A DNA stretch of 64,000 nucleotides. Origin: Gordionus sp. m RMFG-2023. Its lineage: Eukaryota; Nematomorpha; Gordioida; Chordodea; Parachordodidae. Each line of letters opens with the position of its first letter. The first letter of the stretch is position 1. Under the pieces are notes generated by a model. That model saw only the letters and a program-made list of their open reading frames with translations. It was not told the DNA's origin and did no database searches. The stretch is from contig NC_088775.1 of assembly GCF_954871325.1 (NCBI RefSeq), positions 10,703,561 to 10,767,560 of the forward strand, in the 5' to 3' direction. Positions 48,950-58,800 of this stretch are shown one piece after another. The position numbers and the translations under genes were made by a program.

Positions 48950-49930
48950 GACTGATTTAAAAAAGAACGATACTTTTAGAAGCGAGTATTCACAAATAAA
49001 ACTGAAAACTGTATAAACCAAGACATATAAAACTATAAACATTTAAAAATTCAAAATGGTGGGGTCAACTTCTTGTTTTGATAAAATTTTTAATTTAAAC
49101 GAATTTTCTGATATAATAATCCAAATTTAAATATTCTAAAAACATCTTTAGATGGAATAAATCTTCCCTACATAGTTTAAAAAAATTCAAAAATATTATA
49201 TACCTTATTGTTCCAACTTTATTAAATTAGAAGGAAAAAATCAAAAAAAAGTTAATAGCACAATTTGAACTAAAAACTGCATAAATCAATAATCGATAAC
49301 AAATCAATCTCGTTCTATAAAATTATAAAAATGGCGGGGTCAAGTTTACGTTATTCCATACCAAAAATTAAGAATAATTATATGAGATCGTTGAAATGAT
49401 TCCCTTAGAGCCTTCCAGGGCCCGACAGTCGGTAAGATTATCAATTTAATAGAGGTCCGACCCATGGCCCGAAACATTTTAATGTTATATTTTTTCCTAT
49501 TCTTCGATTATTTTTACAAAAAAAGAATAATAATTTGAAAATTTTTGTTATTAATTTTTCATATCATATTTTGCTATAAATAGAATAAAATAGTTGCCCA
49601 TAATTAAATTAAAAAATTTAGACATTTCTGAATATTTAAATTTGGCACCCAACATTAAAATTGAGAACAAAGTAAATATTTGAGTTGGAGATTTCTTCTT
49701 TTAAATTTTTTTTTATAAATTCGAGCCGTAGGCTAAGATAGACTGTTCTAAAAAATGCAAATTGATTTTGAGAAAAAGTCACTTTTCGTTTAAAATATTT
49801 TTTAAAATAATAAATATTTTAATCTTTTCCCACCAAATTTTTAAATCGGAATTACTCGAAAACATTAGTTATAAATAGAACTAAAAGCTGCCCAAACCAG
49901 CACAAACTATTTTCTATAATAAAAAGTAAG
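48950..49930. repeat. Degenerate direct repeat, units of ~280 bp or more
   Basis: The pair aaaactgyataaacc-like / aaaatggyggggtcaa occurs at 49003/49055 and again at 49271/49329. A third aactaaaagctgcccaaacc occurs at 49879. Units are diverged. There is no coding content. Confidence 0.45.
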
Positions 49931-50626
49931 GGTGGGGGAGGGGCATTATGATGGAAATATCCTTAAATTCAGGAATACCTTATAACCAGCAAACCTTTCT
50001 TTTTACGAGTAAAAAATTCGTATATATTTTATTCTTATCAGTAATCAAAGAATTGTCCGGAAATTAAGCCCCTGTGAAATTGTCAACTCGAAAAATTGTC
50101 TCTTTGGGAAATTGAAATCCAAGAGAATTGGCACATATACAATTGAACCCTCAAAAATTGACGATCAAGAAAAAAAATTTTATTATAATTAAAACATGGA
50201 ATATAGAGAAACGAATTAAATTATTTTATAAATTATTTTCGAGGGGTATTCATACGTTTTTTATAAAGATATTATTATTAAGTAAAGATTTCAACATGTA
50301 GCAAATTCAAATGTAAATTCGTACAAAAATATAAATTATTTTAACTAAGCAATAAAATATTTTGCTAGAACTTTTAAATATAAAGAAAAAGAAAGAAGTT
50401 AACTGCAGTTCATAGAAGAGCACGATGTTCAAACTAATTTAATAAAAAAATTATGCAATCGGTTTATCAAAAAGGAGAATACTGGATCTTAATTGATCCA
50501 ACCCTAAAAAAATTATGTTAGGGCTAAAAATTTAAAGACCTCGTCAAGTCAAAAATAATTCTTTATAATCACATTTATGTTAATTGATGAATATTTCGTC
50601 ACTGCTGGTTTAATTGTTCTTAATCA

Positions 50627-50863
50627 TTAAATTGATAAAATATGAAAATGAAGATTTTTTAAAGGAGGGAAGAGAGGGGTATTTGGGGGTGTGGATTCAA
50701 ATTCCTTGAGGGCAAATTTTCCGGGAGAATATTCTATTTCTACATAGTTAATTTTCTCAGGGGTCAATTTTAGAAGTGCAAATTCTTCTTTTTTTTCTTC
50801 TTTCTTTCTTAAATAAGAGAGAGTGACCAATTTTCCGGAGTTTTCTGGAAACCATTCATTAAC
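50627..50863 (-). CDS. Last exon of an unidentified minus-strand gene
   Basis: Acceptor cgcatag, then an open phase-0 frame of 78 codons to a stop at 50627: VNEWFPENSGKLVTLSYLRK..., FALLKLTPEKINYVEIEYSP, then PPNTPLFPPL. The FALLKLTP-x-x-I-x-Y-V-E-I stretch loosely recalls FMN-binding split-barrel (pyridoxamine phosphate oxidase-like) tails, but this is only a resemblance. The coding character (mixed charge, Pro-rich tail) is good. The upstream exon is not identified; the candidate at 53821-53701 ends in phase 1 and does not join directly. Confidence 0.5.
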   Translation of the reverse strand, partial: VNEWFPENSGKLVTLSYLRKKEEKKEEFALLKLTPEKINYVEIEYSPGKFALKEFESTPPNTPLFPPLKNLHFHILSI

Positions 50864-51479
50864 CTATGCGTAAAAAATAATGTTTTATACAAGTAATTTA
50901 AGAACATTACCAATAATAGCATATCAACAAGTAAGCATGATAATTAAATAAATTAATTTATAATTTGTTAGGTGTACATTTTAATTTCAAAAACTGGTTT
51001 CAATTCTGACTAGTGAAAAAAGGAAAGGAGATACCATATACAACTATTTTCGAGCTTTTAGTGATTTGGAAAAAAATGGCGCTGACTAACCTTGGCATCC
51101 CTTAGTTTAATTTGGGAAGTTCTCTTGTTCTATATCCAAGATGAGAAATATATATAAAACCAGATAGGCATGAAAATTGCTAGTGCGGAATTGGTGTATA
51201 GCCATTGATTTAAATATAACGAGCTCAATAAATTATTTAAATTATAGTTTAACATATTGTTGGGAGAATCCCATTCACATAATATATCTAAGAGATTTAT
51301 TTACATGTTTAATGACTAAAAATATTTTTAAATTATATTAAATTATTTCAAATTTTAAAAAGTCATGTTAGATATAGAACTCATAATTTCCATTCGTATA
51401 TGATTTATAATAATTAAAATAATATAATACATGATTGTTGTATCATGAATTAATAGTTTTTTGTTAACGATATTCCTCG

Positions 51480-52100
51480 ATGGAGTCAAATATTATTTGC
51501 TTTAGCAAAATTGACTGCCAAAATTTGGCCAATAGTGTGTGTGCCAAAAATGGGTTTTGCGAGTGTTTGAAGGGCTACGAGAGGTTCAACAAAACCTGCC
51601 AGGGTATATTTGTATTATAACAAAATTTGAGACTGGATTTAATTTTTTTTTTAAATTTTTCTTCAGATTTCGATGAATGCAGCGAACCTCGATCCTTTGA
51701 TTGCGATATAAAAAGCGATTGCGTCAACAAGATAGGAGGTTATTTCTGTAGATGCATGGATGGATATTTTGGAGAAGGCACCAAAAATCATTGCTATAGT
51801 ATGGCAGTAATATATAACATATAATTTGCCTATAATGGTCACCCTTATCGATTTAAATTTCGAGAATTTTAAAGTAGAGAAACAGTTTAGAAGGGTCTCA
51901 AATCGTTATATATAATATTTTTAAAAAAAAATGAAAGCCAGTTTTCAATTTTAAGACAATTCTTTTAATAATGTACAGTAACAATGTTCTCATCTGATGA
52001 TAAGACCACAAGTGATTAATTTATTCTAATATAACTAATCAAGGTTTCTTTGTTTATTTCAGAAACCTGCAGTGGTACCATTTGCACGTCTCGTATTTAG
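51480..52100 (+). CDS. Small EGF-domain protein, at least three exons
   Basis: Exons are 51480-51603, 51667-51798 and 52063-52100 with GT...AG borders, phase 1, and a stop at 52098. Exon 1 has a Cys-rich module (IDCQNLANSVCAKNGFCEC then GYERFNKTC). Exon 2 is a complete EGF-like domain of calcium-binding type (DFDECSEPRSFDCD ... DCVNKIGGYFCRCMDGYFG). Exon 3 adds KTCSGTICTSRI. The ATG at 51480 gives 97 aa without a signal peptide. A good acceptor at 51504 (tgctttag) suggests that a 5' exon with a secretion signal is missing from this model. EGF domains act outside the cell. AATAAA follows the stop by 17 bp. Confidence 0.7.
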
Positions 52101-52117
52101 TTTTAATTTTTATATCT

Positions 52118-52123
52118 AATAAA
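52118..52123 (+). promoter_or_regulatory. Candidate poly(A) signal of the EGF gene
   Basis: AATAAA shortly after the stop at 52100. The short 3' UTR resembles that of the FAAP24-like gene in this window. Confidence 0.45.
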
Positions 52124-52139
52124 GACGATTTAAAAAATT

Positions 52140-52218
52140 TGATTTTAATTTAAAAAAATTTAGGCCCCAACCCGAGTATATTAAAACCGTGTAGCGAGCC
52201 AGACCGGGCCGAGCCAAC
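52140..52218. repeat. Solo hAT-type GC-rich end
   Basis: Reads inverted as cagagacctgttggctcggc followed by cccggtctgg. It is the same type as the ends at 8385 and 46320. No partner was found. Confidence 0.45.
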
Positions 52219-52606
52219 AGGTCTCTGTTTATTTAAAAAGATTTAAATATCCCTTTTTTTGACATTTAAGTTGTTATTTTTTTATATATATCTGGGAATA
52301 AATAAATTTTAAAAATGTAAGTTATAAGCTTATAAGCGTTTCCATCTTTTATAAACGTTTGTAAAGTTTCGATTTTCACTACTTATTTAAAAACTAATCG
52401 ATTAGTTTATTATTCGGATTAGATTAATTGCAAGATTTGTTAATTCGTATGCGAACGAATTAAATTTAGTTTTCTATTCGAATTATACAATGTTCTTCGA
52501 TTTTAAATTTTAAGTATATAACTTATAAAAGAGATAAATAAATTTTGAAATTTCCTAATTTCTTATTTAATATTTCGATTATCGCATCGCGTAAAATTTT
52601 TGGTTA

Positions 52607-53378
52607 CCAATAATTAGGGGTTGGAACCAAACCCGAACCCGGAGAAGAAAACCAGGATTTTGTAAAAAAAATTGAACCCGAACCGAACCTGAACCCCGTT
52701 TATAAAATTTTCATAACCCCGAACCGAACCCGGGAATTTTATTTGAACCCGGGTTCAGTGTATTTTTTAAATTAATATAAAATATTTGTATAATTGTAAG
52801 TACAAATAATTTACTTCACATTTTATAATATTTTTAAATTTCCAATTAAGTTAATAAATTTTAAACAACTTAATTCATTTACTCCTTTTAAATTTTTTAA
52901 AATTTATTCTCAAAGATTCCTATTGAATTGTTAATAAATTTTAAACAATTAAATTCATTTACGCCATTTATTTTTAAATTTTAACTTATTCTCAAAGATT
53001 ATTAATTAGAGGAAAATGAAAGTAAACAAGTCAAAGTAAAAATTATTATATTGGATATTGTTAATTTTATAAATAAAATTTTTTAAATCTATACATGACT
53101 ATATTTTGTATTTTTAACTATATTTTGCCTATTAATAAAATAAAAAATTTATTTTTTATACCAAATTTATGTCTAGTTTTTTAAATAGTTTAAATATAGA
53201 ATATTTTATTTTATCAATTCAAATATTCTCAAACCCGAGCTATATCCGGAATTAAACCCATTACATAAATATTTCCCTAAACCGAACCCCAACCAAACCC
53301 ATCTATTTTTTTAACCTTAAACCGAACCCGAACCGAACCCGGGAAAAATTTTGCCGGGTTTGCATCCCTGCCAATAAT
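52607..53378. mobile_element. hAT MITE with exact 8-bp target duplication
   Basis: The element spans 52615-53370 (756 bp), flanked by identical ccaataat words (52607-52614 and 53371-53378). Ends are taggggttggaacc and, inverted, cagggatgcaaacccggc. Many subterminal gaacccgaacc repeats lie at both ends, and the interior is AT-rich with no transposase. The perfect duplication and clear GAACCC array suggest a relatively young insertion of a non-autonomous hAT. Confidence 0.85.
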
Positions 53379-53441
53379 AAAACCAATATTTGATTTAGGA
53401 ATTTTAAACCACTTTGAAAAGTCCATGTATATTGGGTCGTA

Positions 53442-53625
53442 CAGTATTGTTAAACGGCTCAATTTAGCCAAATTTAATTTAAGATTTTAGCCAAATATTA
53501 CGCAGGCAATTGAGATTTTATTAAAAGATGTTCAAATATTTCTTATGAGCAAATCTCTAGGCAATTTTATTTGGCCAAAATATTGAGTTAGCCCTTTAAA
53601 AAAATGAATCATTTAACAAAACCTG
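53442..53625. repeat. Hairpin MITE (copy 7)
   Basis: Starts cagtattgttaaacggctca and ends gaatcatttaacaaaacctg. Internal words attacgcaggcaattgagat and atattgagttagccc match the family. It follows the GAACCC MITE by 63 bp. Confidence 0.7.
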
Positions 53626-53700
53626 TGTCGTATAGAATAATTGACTGGCATAATTTTTTTAACAATATTGAAAGAAAATTAAAAATTTTTATTATAAAAC

Positions 53701-53821
53701 GTAATAAGGTATCTTCTTGGTATCTTTCATCGGATCGGCATTCATAATCGCGCTTATAACTTGCGTTTTCTGTTTGGCCGTCCTCATCATCAAACGTTAT
53801 AACATACAAAATATGACGAGG
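53701..53821 (-). CDS. Candidate internal exon, unidentified
   Basis: Bounded on minus by the acceptor tacacag and a donor C|GTTTTA. Forty open codons read PRHILYVITFDDEDGQTENA then SYKRDYECRSDERYQEDTLL. The YVITFDDEDG piece resembles Tudor-like barrels, but the exon is too short to call. GC is higher than the flanks. Confidence 0.4.
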
Positions 53822-53875
53822 CTGTGTATTAAAAAAATAAATAAATGTTTTGGGATTTAATTTTTTTCACACTTG

Positions 53876-54010
53876 TACAAATTAGCTTATGAGACGCCAT
53901 TTTTGGTATGACATACAAACAATTTCCTTTAAAATTTCAAGAGTTTCAATTATAATTTTTAAAAAATATGCGTAAAACCAAAATGGCGTGTTCACATGCT
54001 GATTTATATT
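53876..54010. repeat. Hairpin MITE, CGCCATTTT family (copy 1)
   Basis: acaaattagcttatgagacgccatttttggt at the left (given as 53876-53906) is the inverse of accaaaatggcgtgttcacatgctgatttatatt at the right. A second copy is at 54743-54855. The element is 135 bp. Confidence 0.7.
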
Positions 54011-54151
54011 CGATGATGTCAAATGCATTTTAAGGAATTGAATGCAACCATCCTAAGTTTTTTTAATGATGCTTTGCATATTTTTAAAAAAAAACAGCAC
54101 AAATTTATACATATAAAATATTTTTTATATTTTTTTTTAAATGTTACGATA

Positions 54152-54354
54152 AAGCGTTATTAATAAAAGCGTTAAAGGACAAGAAAGATTTTTTGGCGCG
54201 CCATGGTAAAATTGAATCAGGAGATGGGGCTGATCTGAAACAAATACCTACCCAAAGATATAAGGACCTCATTGATCGGAGGATAGACAAAGGAACTGAT
54301 AAAGATATTGGCTACAAACATAGGCATATAATTATACAATTCAAAAAATATATT
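54152..54354 (+). CDS. Candidate exon or fragment, unidentified
   Basis: About 65 open codons on plus from an acceptor-like aataaaag near 54151: ALKDKKDFLARHGKIESGDG, then ADLKQIPTQRYKDLIDRRID and KGTDKDIGYKH. The charge pattern looks coding. It runs into a MITE at 54355 and has no clear donor except CATG|GTAAAA at 54212, which would shorten it. It may be a decayed exon. Confidence 0.3.
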
Positions 54355-54549
54355 GTCGGCTGAGAATTATAGTGTTCTATATCTACATTTTTTTTTCAAA
54401 TGCATTTTTTAAGATAAATCAATTCTTTAGTTAACTGAATTTTATAGTGCTCATCTCTAATTTAAGATTCAATTAAAATCATTTCTTTTAATAAATGTCT
54501 TTTTGAAAATTACTAAAAAATAGGTGAACATTATAATACTAAGACAACG
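54355..54549. repeat. Small MITE with gtcggctgag ends (copy B)
   Basis: gtcggctgagaattatagtg at the left and gaacattataatactaagac at the right are inverted copies. Same family as 42606-42747. Confidence 0.6.
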
Positions 54550-54742
54550 ATAAACACTGTACACATTTTAATCAGAAACCAGGCATTTATAAGTTAATGA
54601 AAAGTAAGAAAATATCAGAGATAATAAAATATTTTAAATGTTCTATCACGTGATTTTTCAACGAGTTAACCTGCAACAACATAAATTACTCACCTAGAAT
54701 AGACTGGCCATTCATATAAAAATGCATTTTGAAGTGTCTTCG

Positions 54743-54855
54743 AATACAAATCAGCTGCTATCGCGCCATTTTAGATTTCCATATAATTTATTTGAAAGAT
54801 TTCCTAACTATTTATATGGGAAATCAAAATGGCGTGCCACCAGTTGATTTGTATT
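54743..54855. repeat. Hairpin MITE, CGCCATTTT family (copy 2)
   Basis: aatacaaatcagctgctatc plus gcgccattttagatttcc is mirrored by ggaaatcaaaatggcgtg plus ccaccagttgatttgtatt. Arms are about 45 bp with a ~20-bp loop. Confidence 0.75.
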
Positions 54856-55239
54856 GACGGGCTATAACTTGTGCAACTTAAATATATATTCGACCCTAAC
54901 AAGTTTAAATTAAATTTAGCCATGCTGGCATTTGCAATTTTTTTTTTACATTTAGACATGTTTTAAAAATTGGGCTCTAGAACAGGGTGCGGTTTCTATT
55001 TAGGTGTCCAATTTTAATTATTATCTGCATATTTATTTGTTGTTTTATATTTTTAATTTCCCTTTTCGAAAATACTTTGCAAAATTATTAGAAAATAAGA
55101 AAATTTTTAAAAAAATCAGGACCTACCCCTAAAAATAATTTTTAAAAAATGAAGGCCAGGAGATACTAAAAATACTAGGGGAAAATTTCAGATATCGAGC
55201 TGAACTTGGAAAGGGAATTTATTTAAAGGATAATTCACG

Positions 55240-55500
55240 GGTTAAAAATTAGGTCTTTTATAAACAATATATCCATCAATGAATTTGTTCCTATTCAATT
55301 AAGGCAGTGTCCAAAATATCAAAAATTAAATTCACAAACTTTTTAAACTTTAATAAAAAAATAAATTAAGAAGCCATTTAATAAAAATGTCCAAAACATT
55401 AAATTGTAGAATAATAAATTTCTAAAAATCATAACGATTTCATTAAAATTTAAGGTTTTGAAATTTTTAATTTTTTTAAAAAAATATGGTTTTGGACACA
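55240..55500. repeat. Family B hairpin MITE remnant (copy 2)
   Basis: gtgtccaaaatatcaaaaatt and aaaaatgtccaaaacatta match the interior of 44251-44623. The ends are not clear. Confidence 0.45.
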
Positions 55501-55502
55501 AA

Positions 55503-55810
55503 GCCATTTCCAGACAGAATATTTCTTATAAAGCGAGTTTTTAGGCATGTTTGCAGCTAATTTTTCATTTATTTCTAAAAAAAAAGGAAATTGCCACTAT
55601 TTATCATTAATAAAAATAAAACTCGTTTGTTTATTATTAACGAACAAAGGGTGCTGAGAGTGACAGTAGGTAGGATTTTTTAAAATATCTTTTTATGCAA
55701 AAAAAATTAATTCGACAAATTATTATCCTTTAATTGGCAAAAAAATGAAAATATTAGCTGAAAACATGCCTAGAAAATTGCTTTGAAAAATTATTCTGTC
55801 TGGAAATGGC
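55503..55810. mobile_element. Hairpin MITE, 308 bp with ~70-bp arms
   Basis: gccatttccagacagaatat at 55503 is mirrored by attctgtctggaaatggc at 55810. The inner arm pair is aggcatgtttgcagctaat / attagctgaaaacatgcct. Non-coding. Confidence 0.75.
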
Positions 55811-55852
55811 ATAAATTTTACATATATCATATTTCTATTATTCATTTTAAAG

Positions 55853-58800
55853 ACAATTTCAACCTTATTACTCGGATTACATTACAAAAGGTTATTGGGC
55901 AGAATACGATCGGTACAATGGTAAAAACATGGAATAGTTTTTTTTAGAATTATATATATTTTTTTTTAATTACTTGGAATAGATTATTTTCTTGAAAATA
56001 ATATTGTAGGTTTGAACCTTTAAAAAAAACCATCTAAAAAGCAAAAGAATAATTTCTAAGGTTTAGAACATTTCTATTCCCGCTAACTCGGTTAGCTGAT
56101 GCTTCAATTAGCAATATACAAAAATCTCGAAAAATAGTTACTGATACTTTTTAATCAAAATTTATTATTAATAAAATTTAAGAGTTAGGATATCAAAAGA
56201 TTTAAGGTTCACAGACCATTTTAGTAGTTTGGTTCAGGTGACAAATTTTTTTAACCATTTGGGTTCTATAAATAATAACGGTTATTACCGTTTTCAGGGG
56301 TGTTGGGTTGATATCTCGAACTATTTTTAAGGCTTTCTAAAATTCGAGAGGAATAATTATGAACGAATAAATTAGGACAATGTTAGGTCTAATTAATAGT
56401 TTTAATTTTCTAGCGATAACTTAAAAAGTTTTAAAAATGTTAGCAAATTCTTTTGATAAAAGCTTGATACTCCTTATCTATATGCAGCCAAGCCTGGATC
56501 CACTTGCCCAATTTTTTTACAATTCTAAATCGCTTATAATTTTATAGTTTGAATTTCATAAAATCAGCTGTAAATAATGATTGAGTGAAATAATACCAAA
56601 TATAAATAATAATATGGAGAAATTCTCGTATTACATTAAATATATATTTTTAAAAAATAATATTTTATTACTGATTTAGCAACTCGAGGGTTTAATGAAT
56701 ATATTGAGTTCATGCGTTCGGGATAGAAATTTTTTGATTAGCATATAATCGCTTATTTTTTACAATCGGCTCGAAAATTGAATCGACCCACTGCTAACCC
56801 GTTCCAGCTGAGCGCTGGTTATGTCTATATTTGGAATACAATTCCAACAAAGTACACTTAGAAAAATTTTTTTTAACGCGCGTTATAAATAATTAGGACT
56901 GCAGCACAATTTTTTCGCCGATACGGTCTGATATTTCTTTCTAGCAAAACGGATACTTATCCGATATTTACATTGATTTCTTTTGTCATTATATTATATA
57001 AGATAAGATAATGGAATAATAAAAATCTATGTATAAATTTTTTTTAAAACGTTTTAAGCATAATATAAACTTACGGCTCTTAAAAATCAAAAAAAGTCTC
57101 TGAAGGGTTAGCTCAGAGCTGAGAATTAAGATCAGAATTATCTTTATTAAATACAACAACGATAAAATTCCAATAATATAATTTTAAAGCACAAAAAACG
57201 ATGTTGGTGTAAAATAATATCATTTATATATTATGTTTTTTTAAATATTTAACAAAAAGAAAGTTAAATATAAAAATTTTCCATTATAGTAATTTTAGCC
57301 ACAAATAATCTCAAAGATAATATATAAAAGACAATTAATATATAAATAAGTATAATATTACTACAGTCTCAAAGCTTTAAAATTCTAAAAATATGTCTTT
57401 TCATTTGTATAGGGGTTTTTATTTATAAGATATATACTAAATAATGTTTTATTTTATCAAATTATATTCCTTAGAGAATAATTATACATTTCCATATTTT
57501 TTTTAAAATGATTATCAGAATTTTAATTATCTATTTTAGCCTTAATATAAATAAGAAAAATTTATATTTTAGCGCACTAGACCTACCATACTTGCCGCTT
57601 TAGGTTGCGCAGTCCCGCCAAATGAATTTATGAAATAACGCGACCTAATGTCCCGTAAATTGAAGAAAATTAAAAAACTCTCGCTAAATAGTCATATTAA
57701 AATTTTATAAAATCTCTATAAAAACAGAGTAAATTTCATTCATATTTTATCAGTTTTTTTTATTTTCCTCTTAAATCTTGAAATGAACAACTTTAAAAAT
57801 GTTAAGATTGTACATTTAGATCATGAAAACTCTTCAAGTTCAAATAATTATAAAATTACCTATTTAAAAAAAATTGTAATGAATGCGAAGGGTAAGATTT
57901 AATATTTTAATATAAGGTTAATATTGCATTAACCAATAATCGCACTAATAAGTAATTATCATAAATGTAATTTAAATCATATTTTAATAATATAATTGTT
58001 ATGTATAAATATGAAAATTCTTTAAGAAATTAAATTTATGTATGAAATAATTTAAATCTTAAATTAATTTAAAGAACTTATATAAATCCAAAATGTTAAT
58101 GTGATTGTTTAATTGCTCAGTTTTATTAAGATTGACTGATTTAAATATAAAACTTGCTCTTTTTTTAAAAATATAATTTTTTTTTATTCTAAAATAGAAA
58201 CCTACAAATCTCTAAGAAAATTAATCGAAGTTGCAAAAATGTTAAAGATTGGGAAAAGGGGAACACTTGGCTGAAACCTGATAACTAGGATTGTTAAAAG
58301 TTCAATTCGGGTCGATTTTTAAAAATACCCTATTAAGATTTTGGCCATATATTATATAAGCCTAAAGAGTTTATTGATGACAGAAATTGAACTTCTATTT
58401 GCAAAATCTTGTGGCTTACATAATGTTATATTGGTCAAAATTTTAATTAGGTGTTGTTTTAAATTGACCCGAATCTGGCTTTTTAATAACCTTACTATAA
58501 TTCAATATATAAAGCAAAATGCGCAATTTTTCCATAAAGTTTTGTTTATCATTCTATGGCACGCATTTTAGCTAATTATCAGCAGATTGCAGCTCTACCA
58601 CAAATCAATATACAGACTCGAAAATTGCTTCACAATTTCATTTGTAAACACTAAAAGCCTTGCAATTGCAAAAAAATATTTTAAGACTATTCAAAAAAAA
58701 TGATTATAAAAGTTTTGGAAGGAAACCGTTTTTTTCTCTAGCTATGATACATAATGCACTAAGGGCATAATATTTTACCATTTGATAATGAATCAATAAC

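Noticed and set aside
53277-53471. Minus-strand open frame with GFGWGSV-like residues
   Set aside because: It is a translation of the GAACCC subterminal repeats of a MITE and the edge of a hairpin MITE.
57107-57140. tRNA-like sequence ggttagctcagagctgag
   Set aside because: It resembles a D-arm/A-box, but no B-box (ggttcgantcc) or acceptor stem follows within 90 bp.
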